Origin: Desulforhopalus vacuolatus | GTDB lineage: Bacteria; Desulfobacterota; Desulfobulbia; Desulfobulbales; Desulfocapsaceae | Direction: 5' to 3' | Assembly: GCF_016918505.1 (NCBI RefSeq) | Contig: NZ_JAFFPZ010000014.1 | Location: 21,366-85,365 of the forward strand | DNA length: 64,000 nucleotides | In this document: positions 8,159-16,536 of the stretch, piece by piece | Layout of the letters: every line of letters starts with the position of its first letter | How positions within the stretch are numbered: position 1 is the stretch's first letter | Notes under the pieces: model-generated | The model's database searches: none | What the model was told of the DNA's origin: nothing | What the model saw: the letters and a program-made list of their open reading frames with translations, nothing else | Translations under genes and position numbers: made by a program

Positions 8159-9358
8159 TTACTTCACTTTCTCTTTAAGCTTTGCCTGCAGCAGGGCTCC
8201 GAGGCTGCCCATGCTCTTTTCGGCTTTTTGCTCTTTTTTCTTCGCAGAGAAGGCCCGGTATTCACTCTTTTCTTTCTCCGCTTCACTCTCTTCAGAGATA
8301 TAGTCAGTGGGGGCGAGGGAGAGACGATGGCTTTCAAGATCGATACTCTCCACCCTGACCTCGACATCCTGTCCCTCTTCCAGTACCTCGCGGGGATGAT
8401 TGATGCGTCGGCCTCCGCCGAGACGGGAAATATGTATCAGCCCGTCAATTCCGGGGGCGATGGTGACAAAGGCTCCGAACTGTGCCAGTCGCGCCACTTT
8501 CCCGGTGACCGTGGTCCCTTCGGGAAAGTGCAGGGGAATATCTTCCCACGGATCTCTCTGCGTGGCTTTGTAGCTCAGGGAGATACGCTCCTTATCCCAA
8601 TCGAGAGATTTAACCACTACCTCGACCTGCTGACCGACAGAAAAATAGTCCTCCACCTTGTCAACCCGGCTCCAGCCGATTTCAGAAACCGGGATCAAGC
8701 CGTCCACTCCGCCCAGATCAACAAAGGCGCCGAAGTCACGGATAGAACTGATCTCACCCTTTACCACCTGCCCCTCTTCAAGGGTTTCCTTCAGTTTCTC
8801 TTTTTTCTCCTCACGCTCCTGCTCCTGAATTGCCCGCGCCGAAACAACAATATTGCGGCCGTTTTCTTCAAAACGCGTGATGAGGAAAGTCATGTGTTTT
8901 TCCAGGTACTCTGTCGCCGCATCTTCCACCCGGCGCAGACCCATCTGTGAGAAGGGACAAAAGGCGCGGATATTGCCGCCAAGGGTGATGTCGAAACCAC
9001 CTTTAATCTCACTCTTAACGAAACCTTCCACGGGAACTGCCGCTCGGAAAGCCTCTTCTATATGCGCAGCGGAGGCACCGGAGCCAATGCTGCGAGTGAA
9101 GAAACGCTCGCCACCTTTGCTCTGCAGAAAGTACACCTCGACCTTGTCACCAATCTCAAGCATCGGGTTGCCTTCCGCGTCAGCAAATTCGGAGGTGTTC
9201 ATCACGCCTTCGCTCTTGCCGCCCACATCAACAAAGGTGTTCTCCCCGCGAATACCGACAACGGTCGCCGTTATCTTCTGACCGGGGGTGAGTTTTTTGA
9301 CTGTTTTCTTCTCTTCAGAGGCGAAGAGGGCTTCAAAGCTGTCGCTGGATTCCGTCAT
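8159..9358 (-). CDS. S1 RNA-binding repeat protein (ribosomal protein S1-like)
   Basis: The 399-residue protein carries four S1 (OB-fold) domains, at roughly 22-95, 110-180, 190-260 and 277-347. The third and fourth have the clearest signatures (VVKGEISSIRDFGAFVDLGG and VTGKVARLAQFGAFVTIAPG). A charged C-terminal tail follows. Full-length S1 of most Gram-negative bacteria has six repeats, so this is a shorter S1-like paralogue and possibly not the ribosomal S1. I chose the ATG at 9358 (MTESSDSF). ATG at 9370 and TTG at 9373 are possible and would overlap the stop of the preceding phosphoesterase gene. It is last in a lolA-phosphoesterase-S1 operon. Confidence 0.88.
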   Translation of the reverse strand: MTESSDSFEALFASEEKKTVKKLTPGQKITATVVGIRGENTFVDVGGKSEGVMNTSEFADAEGNPMLEIGDKVEVYFLQSKGGERFFTRSIGSGASAAHIEEAFRAAVPVEGFVKSEIKGGFDITLGGNIRAFCPFSQMGLRRVEDAATEYLEKHMTFLITRFEENGRNIVVSARAIQEQEREEKKEKLKETLEEGQVVKGEISSIRDFGAFVDLGGVDGLIPVSEIGWSRVDKVEDYFSVGQQVEVVVKSLDWDKERISLSYKATQRDPWEDIPLHFPEGTTVTGKVARLAQFGAFVTIAPGIDGLIHISRLGGGRRINHPREVLEEGQDVEVRVESIDLESHRLSLAPTDYISEESEAEKEKSEYRAFSAKKKEQKAEKSMGSLGALLQAKLKEKVK

Positions 9359-9369
9359 GATTCTCTGCA

Positions 9370-9951
9370 TCAAAGTTGAGGCTTAATCTTTTCGTCCTCA
9401 TCAAGAGGGCGCTCTTCGAGGGCGTGGACGGGGACAATGGAATCAAAGATGCAATCTCCAATTCTGACCCGCTGGACAGTCCGCGTATCCGTATTATACA
9501 GGACAAAGCCTGCGTCATCGTGTTCCCCGAGCATGGAGCCGGGGTTGATCACTACTGTATTTCCCGTCTTTTTTACTTTATATCGATGAGTATGTCCGCA
9601 ACACACTACATCATAAAGACCGCTTTCGGCAAGCTTTTGCGCCTCTTCGGGGTAGTGAACCATGGCGATGGAGACGCCGCCTTCCACAAAACTGCCATAT
9701 ACCCCGTGATGGGTTATCTCCGGGAACTGCTTGAAACAGCGGGGAATAATAATATGGGTGTCACCAGGATTATTCCCATAAATGAGGTGAACCGGGCCGA
9801 GAAAATTGGCCAGTCGGTGGAGCATGAAGGCTGAAATCAGGTCGCCACAGTGTATCATTACGTCAGCGTTGGCCTCGTTGGCATAGCCAACTGCAGCATT
9901 GAGACGGGTGATCTGGTCGTGGGTGTCTGAGATGACAGCGAGAATAGACAT
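9370..9951 (-). CDS. YfcE/MJ0936-type metallophosphoesterase
   Basis: The 193-residue protein has the dimetal phosphoesterase motifs in order: SDTHD (8-12), CGD (35-37), GNN (59-61) and GHTHR (119-123). The usual GNHD/GNCD reads GNNPGD, and HYPEE (99-103) stands where many relatives have HG. NPGS near 136 is also typical. The protein is cytosolic with no signal peptide. Relatives hydrolyse phosphodiesters, but the physiological substrate is unknown. It starts at the last base of lolA and is coupled to both neighbours. Confidence 0.9.
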   Translation of the reverse strand: MSILAVISDTHDQITRLNAAVGYANEANADVMIHCGDLISAFMLHRLANFLGPVHLIYGNNPGDTHIIIPRCFKQFPEITHHGVYGSFVEGGVSIAMVHYPEEAQKLAESGLYDVVCCGHTHRYKVKKTGNTVVINPGSMLGEHDDAGFVLYNTDTRTVQRVRIGDCIFDSIVPVHALEERPLDEDEKIKPQL

Positions 9952-10664
9952 TACTGTTTGATGATCTCCGTACCTGTCGGCGGGGTGAAGCTGAAAAACT
10001 TTTTCAGTTCTGAGGTGGACATGTCACTGAGAGCATCCACTCTGATGTCACTGAGGTTCATGGTCGTGACGGTGCCGAAATGGTCACGGATGGCGAGACG
10101 GAGGATGAGGTCCTGGTCGTCAACCCAGATGTGAATATCCTGTACCTGCTCCGCCCGTTTCGGGGTAAGTTTGAGAACGGTCATACCTGTGACTGCTTCA
10201 CTGTACTCCTCGTCTGGCCCGGCGATGATGAAATCGTCGGTGAGCCTGCCACGTCCGGAGAAGAAGGAGCAGGTGAGATCGGCTGATATGCGGTCAGCAG
10301 GGGAAACAATCATCTGCTGCAGTTTCTTGAAATACATGGAAAGAGTGATGCCGTTGGAGATGATGATCTGTTCATCCGGCTCGGTGTATTCCCAGCGCAT
10401 CTTATGCACCCCGGCTTTGCGCAGGAAGGCTGTGTGTCCCGCTCCACGCTGAGGACGACCGGTCATCTCGCCGCTGGTGATCTGATGGAAGTTAAAAGCG
10501 AGACTGTGCATCCTGTCGTAGGTCTGCTGGATCTGCTCTGCAATGGCAGGGCGGTCAACGGTTGTTGTGCCGGTTGTTTCCGCCTTTTCAGCGGCAGACG
10601 CAGGTGTGACTGCAGGAGAGAGCAGGCTGAGGAACAGGAGTGTTATGAGAAGCACTTTATTCAT
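9951..10664 (-). CDS. lolA: Outer-membrane lipoprotein carrier protein LolA
   Basis: The 237-residue protein has a Sec signal peptide (hydrophobic 3-20, cleavage near ASA-A) and then the LolA core. Recognisable elements are QQTYDRMHSLAFNFHQ, MRWEYTEPDEQIIISNG (with the family's WxYxxPxxQxIxSNG pattern), and a C-terminal FSFTPPTGTEII. LolA ferries lipoproteins across the periplasm to LolB. It is first in a three-gene minus-strand operon. Upstream, toward fmdB, the 288-bp divergent gap holds two inverted repeats (10799-10832, G+C-rich, and about 10881-10925) but no clear promoter. Confidence 0.9.
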   Translation of the reverse strand: MNKVLLITLLFLSLLSPAVTPASAAEKAETTGTTTVDRPAIAEQIQQTYDRMHSLAFNFHQITSGEMTGRPQRGAGHTAFLRKAGVHKMRWEYTEPDEQIIISNGITLSMYFKKLQQMIVSPADRISADLTCSFFSGRGRLTDDFIIAGPDEEYSEAVTGMTVLKLTPKRAEQVQDIHIWVDDQDLILRLAIRDHFGTVTTMNLSDIRVDALSDMSTSELKKFFSFTPPTGTEIIKQ

Positions 10665-10952
10665 GGAATTTCCGAAGTGTCATGGGACAGGATCAAAATA
10701 TAAATAAACATATACCAGACTTGCGGGAACCTCACAAGAGAAGGGCTGTCCTCTCATGTCTGCTGCAGGACTCAGGTCTGCGGAGTTGACAGCGGAACAC
10801 CCCGGCATTACCTTTGCATTCGCCGGGGGGTGGGAGAACCCGGCAGCCTCTGCCATTGCCGCATTGAGAAGAGGTTAACCTGCATTTCGTCGATCTGAAA
10901 CAGACATGACAAACACGAAATGCGGAAAAGAATATAATAATGGAGAAATGAG

Positions 10953-11180
10953 ATGCCTCTCTACGAGTATGAATGTAAAAAGTGTAATAAAGTGTTTGAA
11001 GTTCAGCAGAAAATTAGCGAAGCACCTCTTAAGGAGTGTCCCGTGTGTCACTCTCCGGTGAAGAAAATTATGTCGGTCAACAGCTTTCGACTGAAGGGTG
11101 GCGGCTGGTATACAGACGGTTATGCCAGTACCGGTTCAAGTTCATCCGGTTCCTCTTCGACTGGTGGGAACCTTGAATAA
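10953..11180 (+). CDS. FmdB-family zinc-ribbon protein
   Basis: The 75-residue protein opens MPLYEYECKKC and carries two CxxC knuckles (Cys8/Cys11 and Cys29/Cys32), followed by a Ser/Gly-rich tail. This is the FmdB (CxxC_CXXC_SSSS) family, named for its tail. The role is thought to be regulatory, but function is unproven. It appears monocistronic. The right end of a family A repeat begins directly after its stop. Confidence 0.92.
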   Translation: MPLYEYECKKCNKVFEVQQKISEAPLKECPVCHSPVKKIMSVNSFRLKGGGWYTDGYASTGSSSSGSSSTGGNLE

Positions 11181-11182
11181 TA

Positions 11183-11219
11183 TATGAACGAAATACAAGA
11201 TTATTCAAGGGACCCTGGT
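11183..11219 (+). repeat. Right-end fragment of repeat family A
   Basis: The stretch atatgaacgaaatacaagat and the following tattcaagggaccc reproduce the last 35 or so bases of full family A copies (compare 63760-63793). It lies between the fmdB-like stop and the end of queA. Confidence 0.75.
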
Positions 11220-11256
11220 GGCAATTCCACTTCAGGAAGCTGAGAAAAACCGGGCT

Positions 11257-12381
11257 TCACCGGGGGCCGACGACAGCCATCGCGTCCCCGTAAGAAAAAA
11301 AGCGATATCCCATTTTCACCGCCTCGTCATAACTCTCCAGCAGCATCTCCCTGCCCTTGTTTTTTTCGCCCACTTTCTCTCTGTCACAGAAAGCTGAGAC
11401 AAGAAACATCAGCGACGAATCGGGGAGGTGAAAATTGGTGATGAGATTATCTACAACCCGGAATGTAAAGCCGGGATAAATATAGAGATTACACCACGCT
11501 TCTACTGCCTGCAGTTCCCCTTTTTCATTCTGACGTGCACCGAATTCCAGTGAGCGTACCGTTGTTGTTCCCACAGCCCACACCTTTCCCCCGGCGGCTT
11601 TTGTCCGGCGCACTGCGTCGACCGTCTCTTCGGAGATGGTAAGATATTCCGTGTGAATCTGGTGTTCGCGGATGTCCTCCACACGTACCGGTGCAAAGGT
11701 TCCGTAACCCACGTGCAGGGTGACGGCAGCCATCTCTATGCCCTTTTCGTGAATCTTCTCCAGCAGGTCCGGCGTGAAATGAAGTCCTGCCGTTGGGGCT
11801 GCAACCGCTCCGGGAGTGCTGGCATACACTGTCTGATAACGGGTCCGATCTTCTTCTGTAGCGCCTTCTTTTCGACCTATATAGGGTGGCAACGGTACTT
11901 CGCCGCAGAATTCCAGTTCTGCAGCCAGCTTCTCCGGTGATTCGCAGTGCAGTTCCAGCAGTGCTTTGCCGCCCTCAAGCAATTCCAGAACGGTGCATTG
12001 CAGTGATTCACTTACTTCAATGCGACTTCCCGGCTTTGGTCGTTTCGATGCCTTGAGGAGTGCGGGTGCGGTGAAACTTTTACCCTCCACCCGGCACAGG
12101 GGATACTCCAGCAGAAAGACCTCCACCTTGCCGCCGGTCTCTTTGCGGCCGTGCAGGCGGGCGGGAAAGACCCTTGTGTTGTTGACCACCAGCAGGTCCC
12201 CCGGGGCGAAAAAGTCGATGACATCTGCAAACTGCAGGTGCTCCCGCCTTCCGCTTTCAGGATGGAGAACCAGGAGACGGCTGGCATCACGGCGATCAGC
12301 CGGATGCTGGGCAATACTCTCCTCGGGAAGATGATAGTGATAAGCGTGAAGGCTGAAATTCTCGGAAATATCAATGGGCAT
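11257..12381 (-). CDS. queA: S-adenosylmethionine:tRNA ribosyltransferase-isomerase QueA
   Basis: The 374-residue protein starts at the ATG at 12381. Family blocks include YHLPEESIAQHPADRRDASRL, DLLVVNNTRVFPARL, VAAPTAGLHFT, LHVGYGTFAPVR and VGTTTVRSLE, then NLITNFHLP and YGDAMAV at the end. QueA converts 7-aminomethyl-7-deazaguanine in tRNA to epoxyqueuosine. The reading frame stays open far upstream, across mqnB. That extension is rejected because it is antisense to mqnB and all homology begins after residue 10 of this start. Confidence 0.95.
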   Translation of the reverse strand: MPIDISENFSLHAYHYHLPEESIAQHPADRRDASRLLVLHPESGRREHLQFADVIDFFAPGDLLVVNNTRVFPARLHGRKETGGKVEVFLLEYPLCRVEGKSFTAPALLKASKRPKPGSRIEVSESLQCTVLELLEGGKALLELHCESPEKLAAELEFCGEVPLPPYIGRKEGATEEDRTRYQTVYASTPGAVAAPTAGLHFTPDLLEKIHEKGIEMAAVTLHVGYGTFAPVRVEDIREHQIHTEYLTISEETVDAVRRTKAAGGKVWAVGTTTVRSLEFGARQNEKGELQAVEAWCNLYIYPGFTFRVVDNLITNFHLPDSSLMFLVSAFCDREKVGEKNKGREMLLESYDEAVKMGYRFFSYGDAMAVVGPR

Positions 12382-12558
12382 GGTGAAATGGACAGGAAAA
12401 TGTTGTAAGTTGCGCGCGCAAACTCGAACAGCAGGATGTACCACAGATTCATCAGCACTCCAAGGATTGAAGTATATGTCTATAAAAACAATCTGCCGTG
12501 AAATGAGCACGGCTGGTCTGCAAAAGAGGGCTGTGAAACAGTCCTGCAGGAGCAACTC

Positions 12559-13230
12559 GTGATTCTTCTTGTTGCTGCCACCGAGCGGGAAATGGCACCT
12601 CTGCGCGCTCTTCCCGGGTTTCGCGCTTTGCAGCGTGACTGCTGCGGCCGGATTAAGCTGCTGGTTACCGGCGTGGGACCAGTGGCTGCGGCGATTCGTC
12701 TCACCCGCTGGCTTGCCGATAGAGATGTGGCACCCGGGGCGCTCAGCGTCGTGCAGTTCGGTGTTGGCGGTGGCTGGGCAGAGGAAGGCGCAACGCTGCT
12801 GGATCTCTGCATTGCCGAGCGTGAGGTGTTTGGCGATCTTGGCGTGGCTGTGGGGGAGAAGATGGAATACTTTGACGAAGGAATGATTGCTTGTCAGCAG
12901 TATCTGCCTGATGTCGCGTTGAGACAGCAGCTGCAGCGCTCTGTTGCGGGGGCAAAGTCCGGCACCTTTGTCACTGTACAGGCGGTAAGCGGCACGAGTG
13001 CGCGGGGGAACTTTCTTCATCGTCGCTGGCTGGGGCTGTGCGAAAATATGGAGGGGGCGGCGGCGGCGGCCGTCTGTGAGGAATTTGCACTGCCTTTTGC
13101 CGAAATTCGTTCCATCTCCAATTATGTAGAAGATCGCAATCCCTCCCGCTGGCAACTTGATGCAGCCTGCGAAACCGTCACGGCCGCTCTTCCAGCCGTT
13201 GTTCACTCTCTCCTGACCCTTGAATCCTGA
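12559..13230 (+). CDS. mqnB: Futalosine hydrolase MqnB
   Basis: The 223-residue protein belongs to the purine/uridine phosphorylase-like nucleosidase fold. It shows LVAATEREMAPL at the N-terminus, VTGVGPVAAA, the ribose-binding block ENMEGAAAAAVCEEF and a C-terminal RSISNYVEDRN. MqnB removes hypoxanthine from futalosine in menaquinone synthesis. The start is GTG, with a good ribosome site (caggag) 8 bp upstream. mqnD follows 16 bp downstream, which makes the pathway assignment firm. mqnA and mqnC are not in the window. Confidence 0.93.
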   Translation: MILLVAATEREMAPLRALPGFRALQRDCCGRIKLLVTGVGPVAAAIRLTRWLADRDVAPGALSVVQFGVGGGWAEEGATLLDLCIAEREVFGDLGVAVGEKMEYFDEGMIACQQYLPDVALRQQLQRSVAGAKSGTFVTVQAVSGTSARGNFLHRRWLGLCENMEGAAAAAVCEEFALPFAEIRSISNYVEDRNPSRWQLDAACETVTAALPAVVHSLLTLES

Positions 13231-13246
13231 CCTTTCTGGAGCAGCC

Positions 13247-14095
13247 ATGAACCCGCTTTCTCTCGGCTTTTCGCCCTGTCCGAATGACACCTTTATCTTC
13301 CATGCTCTGGTCCACAACCTTGTCGAGTGCCCGGTGGCGCTGGCCGAGCCGCAACTTGCCGATGTGGAACTGCTCAACCAGCAGGCTCTTGCGGGAAAAC
13401 TTGACATCACCAAACTGAGTTTCAATGCCCTCGGGCATCTGTTGGAGGAGTATTGTGTACTCAGTGCCGGTGCGGCCCTTGGACGCGGATGTGGTCCGCT
13501 GCTCATCACTCCGGCGGAACACTCGGGGGGAATTTCTGCCCTGGCCGGGAAGAAGATTGCCATTCCGGGAAGATATACTACTGCGGCGCTGCTTCTACAG
13601 ATGTTTCTGTCTGAAAATGCCGCCGGGTGTGAGCTGGTGGAACTGCGCTTTGACCATATCATGGATGCTGTCAAGAGTGGCACAGTGGCTGCCGGAGTCA
13701 TCATCCACGAGTCGCGTTTTACCTATGCCGACCAGGGGTTCGTCTGTCTGCAGGATCTCGGTGAATGGTGGGAGCGCCTCACCGGCACGGCCATTCCGCT
13801 GGGCTGTATTGCGGCAAAACGCACTCTTGGCGGGGAGACTATCGCGGCCCTTGAGCGGGCCATCGCTGCCAGCGTGCGTTACGCCTTTGCCCACCCGGGG
13901 GAGAGCCTGCCGTGGATTCGCCAGCATAGCCAGGAGCTGGCTCCGGAGGTGGTACAGAGTCATATCAGCCTCTATGTGAATAACTGGTCGGCAGACCTTG
14001 GCACGGAAGGCATGGCGGCTATTGAAACCTTTCTTGAGAGGGGACGGACCGCCGGAGTTCTGCCCCCCTCTTCCTTACCTGTCCGTTATCATTGA
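13247..14095 (+). CDS. mqnD: 1,4-dihydroxy-6-naphthoate synthase MqnD
   Basis: The 282-residue protein has the periplasmic-binding-protein-like fold typical of MqnA/MqnD. It begins LSLGFSPCPNDTFIFHALVH, which is diagnostic of MqnD, and later has LDITKLSFNA, GRGCGPLL, AIPGRYTTAALLL and VIIHESRFTY. It converts cyclic dehypoxanthine futalosine to 1,4-dihydroxy-6-naphthoate. I chose the ATG at 13247 (ctggagc ribosome site) over an upstream TTG at 13220. Its stop overlaps the TTG start of the next gene. Confidence 0.94.
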   Translation: MNPLSLGFSPCPNDTFIFHALVHNLVECPVALAEPQLADVELLNQQALAGKLDITKLSFNALGHLLEEYCVLSAGAALGRGCGPLLITPAEHSGGISALAGKKIAIPGRYTTAALLLQMFLSENAAGCELVELRFDHIMDAVKSGTVAAGVIIHESRFTYADQGFVCLQDLGEWWERLTGTAIPLGCIAAKRTLGGETIAALERAIAASVRYAFAHPGESLPWIRQHSQELAPEVVQSHISLYVNNWSADLGTEGMAAIETFLERGRTAGVLPPSSLPVRYH

Positions 14096-14697
14096 ATCTT
14101 CTTAAAGCAGCGATTCTTATTGGCGGTCGCAGTCGTCGCATGGGGCGGCCGAAACATCTGCTTGGCGTTGACGAGTACACTCTGCGGGCGACCTGGCTGG
14201 AGCGCACTGTTAAACTGGTGCAGCCCTTCGTGGCAGAGACGGTGCTTCTCGGCCAGGGTGAGGTCCCTCCTTCCTGTGCGAACCTCTGCCGTATTGCCGA
14301 CGTAGAGGGCATCAGCGGGCCCCTGGCCGGAATCCTTGCCGTCATGCGCAGTGAGCCGAAGACTGACTGGCTGGTTCTTGCCTGTGACATGCCGGCTGTC
14401 AGTGCAGAGGCTGTGTGGTGGGTGCTTGAACAGCGCACAGCGGAGAACCGGGGGGTCGTGCCACGCCTCTCTGCCCGGGACTGGTATGAACCTCTTTTTG
14501 CCCTGTACACCCATCGCGCGCTGGAACTTTTCGAGGCACTGTATGCGGAGGCCGACTGCCGCATTGGTCGTGTTGCCCGCCATCCTGAAATCGCCAATCC
14601 CATTGTACCTTGGGAGCTGCGTGCCGCCTGGCGCAATGTCAACACTCCGGAAGATCTGCACCTTTTTTACTCGGAACGCCGCGAAGTGCGGCTTTGA
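14092..14697 (+). CDS. MobA-like molybdenum cofactor guanylyltransferase
   Basis: The 201-residue protein has the nucleotidyltransferase signature LIGGRSRRMGRPK (9-21), a close match to the MobA loop. It also has GPLAGILAVM and the metal site LACDMP. MobA attaches GMP to molybdopterin for enzymes such as formate dehydrogenase and other oxidoreductases. The only plausible start is a TTG that overlaps the mqnD stop (TTGA), and the conserved loop begins within eight residues of it. Relatives acting on other sugars or cofactors (for example MocA) cannot be fully excluded. Confidence 0.85.
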   Translation: MNLLKAAILIGGRSRRMGRPKHLLGVDEYTLRATWLERTVKLVQPFVAETVLLGQGEVPPSCANLCRIADVEGISGPLAGILAVMRSEPKTDWLVLACDMPAVSAEAVWWVLEQRTAENRGVVPRLSARDWYEPLFALYTHRALELFEALYAEADCRIGRVARHPEIANPIVPWELRAAWRNVNTPEDLHLFYSERREVRL

Positions 14698-14817
14698 ATA
14701 TTTTTTTTCCGGTTCCCTTCCTTTTTTTCCTCCTGCAAGTACTGGAAATCTTTTCATAATATCCGAACCAACGTCTTCTTTTCAGGGCATTTTTCAAGAA
14801 ATTGTGAGTGCTTTTGT

Positions 14818-14833
14818 TGTAAAGTAGGTTACA
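14818..14833. promoter_or_regulatory. CRP/FNR-type palindrome upstream of satP
   Basis: TGTAA-n6-TTACA is a perfect inverted repeat with the 5-6-5 spacing used by CRP/FNR-superfamily regulators. It lies about 180 bp before satP, in the 315-bp gap 14698-15012. The same gap holds a 7-bp stem hairpin (tgtcatc...gatgaca, about 14866-14884) and the satP ribosome site (aggaggt, near 15000). No clear promoter hexamers were found. Confidence 0.35.
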
Positions 14834-15012
14834 CTGCACAATTATTGAAAGAAGGGTTATTTTCATGTCATCCTTCAGATGACACAACTGCAGTTAATCC
14901 TGCGGCATACTCTTAACAGGAGGCGATTTGTCGGTTATGTGCCGCGCCGACACACCCGACACACCATAGGAGATTTTCTCAAGACTAGACTACTTCAAAC
15001 AGGAGGTACGGT

Positions 15013-15618
15013 ATGGCAGGAACTGGACAAGGCAACCCGGCAGTCGTAGGTCTCGCAGGCTTCGGTATGACAACGCTGCTTCTTCAGCTTCACAACCTCG
15101 GTCTTTGTGGCACGGGGGTGGTGTTCTGCACGGCGCTGGCGCTTGGTGGAATGGCACAGCTTATCGCAGGTTTTCAGGAGTTTAAGTGTGGAAACAACTT
15201 CGGTTACTCCGCATTTGTTGTCTATGGTGGTTTTTGGATTGCCCTTGCACTGATCTGGATGCTTTTTGATCTGCAGAATATTGGCGGTGACAACAGTATC
15301 GTTAAGCATCTCAGCGTCAACGGGACAGACCTCGGCTGGTTTCTCTTTGCCTTTACTCTTTACACCCTGATCATGTTCTTTGCTTCACTGCGGGTGCATG
15401 CAGCCATGGTTTTCACCTTTTTCACCCTCGTGCTCGGCTTTATCGGGCTTGATCTCGTTTTCCTCTGCGGAATGAAAAGCATTCTTACCATTACAGCGAT
15501 TGATCTTATCTTCTGTGCACTGGGTGCCTGGTATATGATGGCAGCCATCATCCTGCAGACTCTGGCAGGGAAACCGGTTTTACCAGTTGGCGGTCCGTTT
15601 ATCAGTAAAAGCGTCTGA
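15013..15618 (+). CDS. satP: GPR1/FUN34/YaaH-family acetate uptake transporter
   Basis: The 201-residue protein has six predicted membrane helices and the family signature near the N-terminus, NPAVVGLAGFGMTT (8-21). Family members such as E. coli SatP carry acetate and succinate with protons. An aggagg ribosome site precedes the ATG and a strong terminator follows, so it is monocistronic. Together with acs further on, it points to acetate assimilation or exchange. Confidence 0.92.
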   Translation: MAGTGQGNPAVVGLAGFGMTTLLLQLHNLGLCGTGVVFCTALALGGMAQLIAGFQEFKCGNNFGYSAFVVYGGFWIALALIWMLFDLQNIGGDNSIVKHLSVNGTDLGWFLFAFTLYTLIMFFASLRVHAAMVFTFFTLVLGFIGLDLVFLCGMKSILTITAIDLIFCALGAWYMMAAIILQTLAGKPVLPVGGPFISKSV

Positions 15619-15676
15619 TATTGATTGAAGGGTACCTCTCCCGGCCTTGCTGAAAGGGGGAAAGGGTGTCATAATA

Positions 15677-15712
15677 AAAGCTGTCGTTCTGAGGAACGGC
15701 AGCTTTTTTTTA
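15677..15712 (+). terminator. Rho-independent terminator of satP
   Basis: A 13-bp stem with one G:T-type pair (aaagctgtcgttc at 15677-15689, gaacggcagcttt at 15694-15706) has a 4-nt loop and is followed by eight T. It lies 59 bp after the satP stop. Confidence 0.92.
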
Positions 15713-15743
15713 TTCAATTTGCAATCCCCCTCTGGAAAATTCC

Positions 15744-16496
15744 ATGAAAGCTTTTTCCACCGTCACTTATGACGAGCAGTGTCGCGAAGATTTTAAAAGA
15801 TTTTTTGCCAGCGTGCAGTACAATTTCGGAAGTATTTCAGTAGATTGCCCATACGAACTGCCGAAGGTTGCCACCTTCTATCAGGGGGCGGTACAGCCGC
15901 CGGGGTCAAGAGAGATGGAGCTCTTTCTCTCGGCAGGGTTTCGGCGCAACGGCAACTGGCTCTACTCCATGCACTGCGCTGACTGCACCGCCTGTGTCTC
16001 CATCCGGCAGCACGTCCCTTCATTTGTTCCCAACCGTAATCAGAAAAGAGTCCTGAAGAAAAACAGTGGCGTGACCATGGAGTTAAAGTCTCTCACCCCC
16101 GATTCGGAGAATCTTTTTCTTTGTGAAAAGTTTCTTCGCACCCGTTTTCCAAAGGATGGCAATGCCGCCCTTAAATACTTCCATGATTTTTTCCTCAACA
16201 GTATCACGATGAGTTACATGGTGGAATACAGAGTGGGTGGAAAGCTGATGGGCACCGGCATCATTGATGCCGGTAATAACTGGATGAGCGCTGTTTATTT
16301 CTATTTTGATCCTGATTTCCACCGCCGTTCCCCTGGTACCTTCAATATTCTTAAACTGCTGGAGCTCTGCCGCGAGGAGAATATTGAATATCTCTATCTC
16401 GGGTATCAGATTGATGAGGTGCGTGCCATGAACTACAAAAAGCATTTTAAACCCTGCCAGCTGCGTATCAAAGACCACTGGAAAACTCTCTCTTAA
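15744..16496 (+). CDS. bpt: Aspartate/glutamate leucyl(arginyl)-tRNA-protein transferase (Bpt/Ate family)
   Basis: The 250-residue protein has an N-terminal Cys region (CPYELP at 35-40, then CADCTAC with Cys78, Cys81 and Cys84). The RNQKRVLKKN segment follows, and then the C-terminal GNAT-like ATE domain with YFYFDPDFHRRSPGT and YLYLGYQI. These enzymes attach an amino acid from tRNA to proteins with N-terminal Asp or Glu, marking them for ClpAP degradation. The ATG at 15744 gives the expected length. It has its own transcription unit between two terminator-flanked regions. Confidence 0.92.
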   Translation: MKAFSTVTYDEQCREDFKRFFASVQYNFGSISVDCPYELPKVATFYQGAVQPPGSREMELFLSAGFRRNGNWLYSMHCADCTACVSIRQHVPSFVPNRNQKRVLKKNSGVTMELKSLTPDSENLFLCEKFLRTRFPKDGNAALKYFHDFFLNSITMSYMVEYRVGGKLMGTGIIDAGNNWMSAVYFYFDPDFHRRSPGTFNILKLLELCREENIEYLYLGYQIDEVRAMNYKKHFKPCQLRIKDHWKTLS

Positions 16497-16536
16497 GGGT
16501 ACCTTGAGAAATGCGGCAGATGAGGTGGGAGGAGAG

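Noticed and set aside
8072..8950. A 292-codon plus-strand frame after the MFS gene.
   Set aside because: It starts inside a terminator and runs antisense to the S1-domain gene; the translation is low-complexity.
11257..13704. An 815-codon open frame on the minus strand covering queA, mqnB and the start of mqnD.
   Set aside because: Only the last 374 residues match QueA. The upstream part is antisense to mqnB and mqnD, which have strong family motifs.
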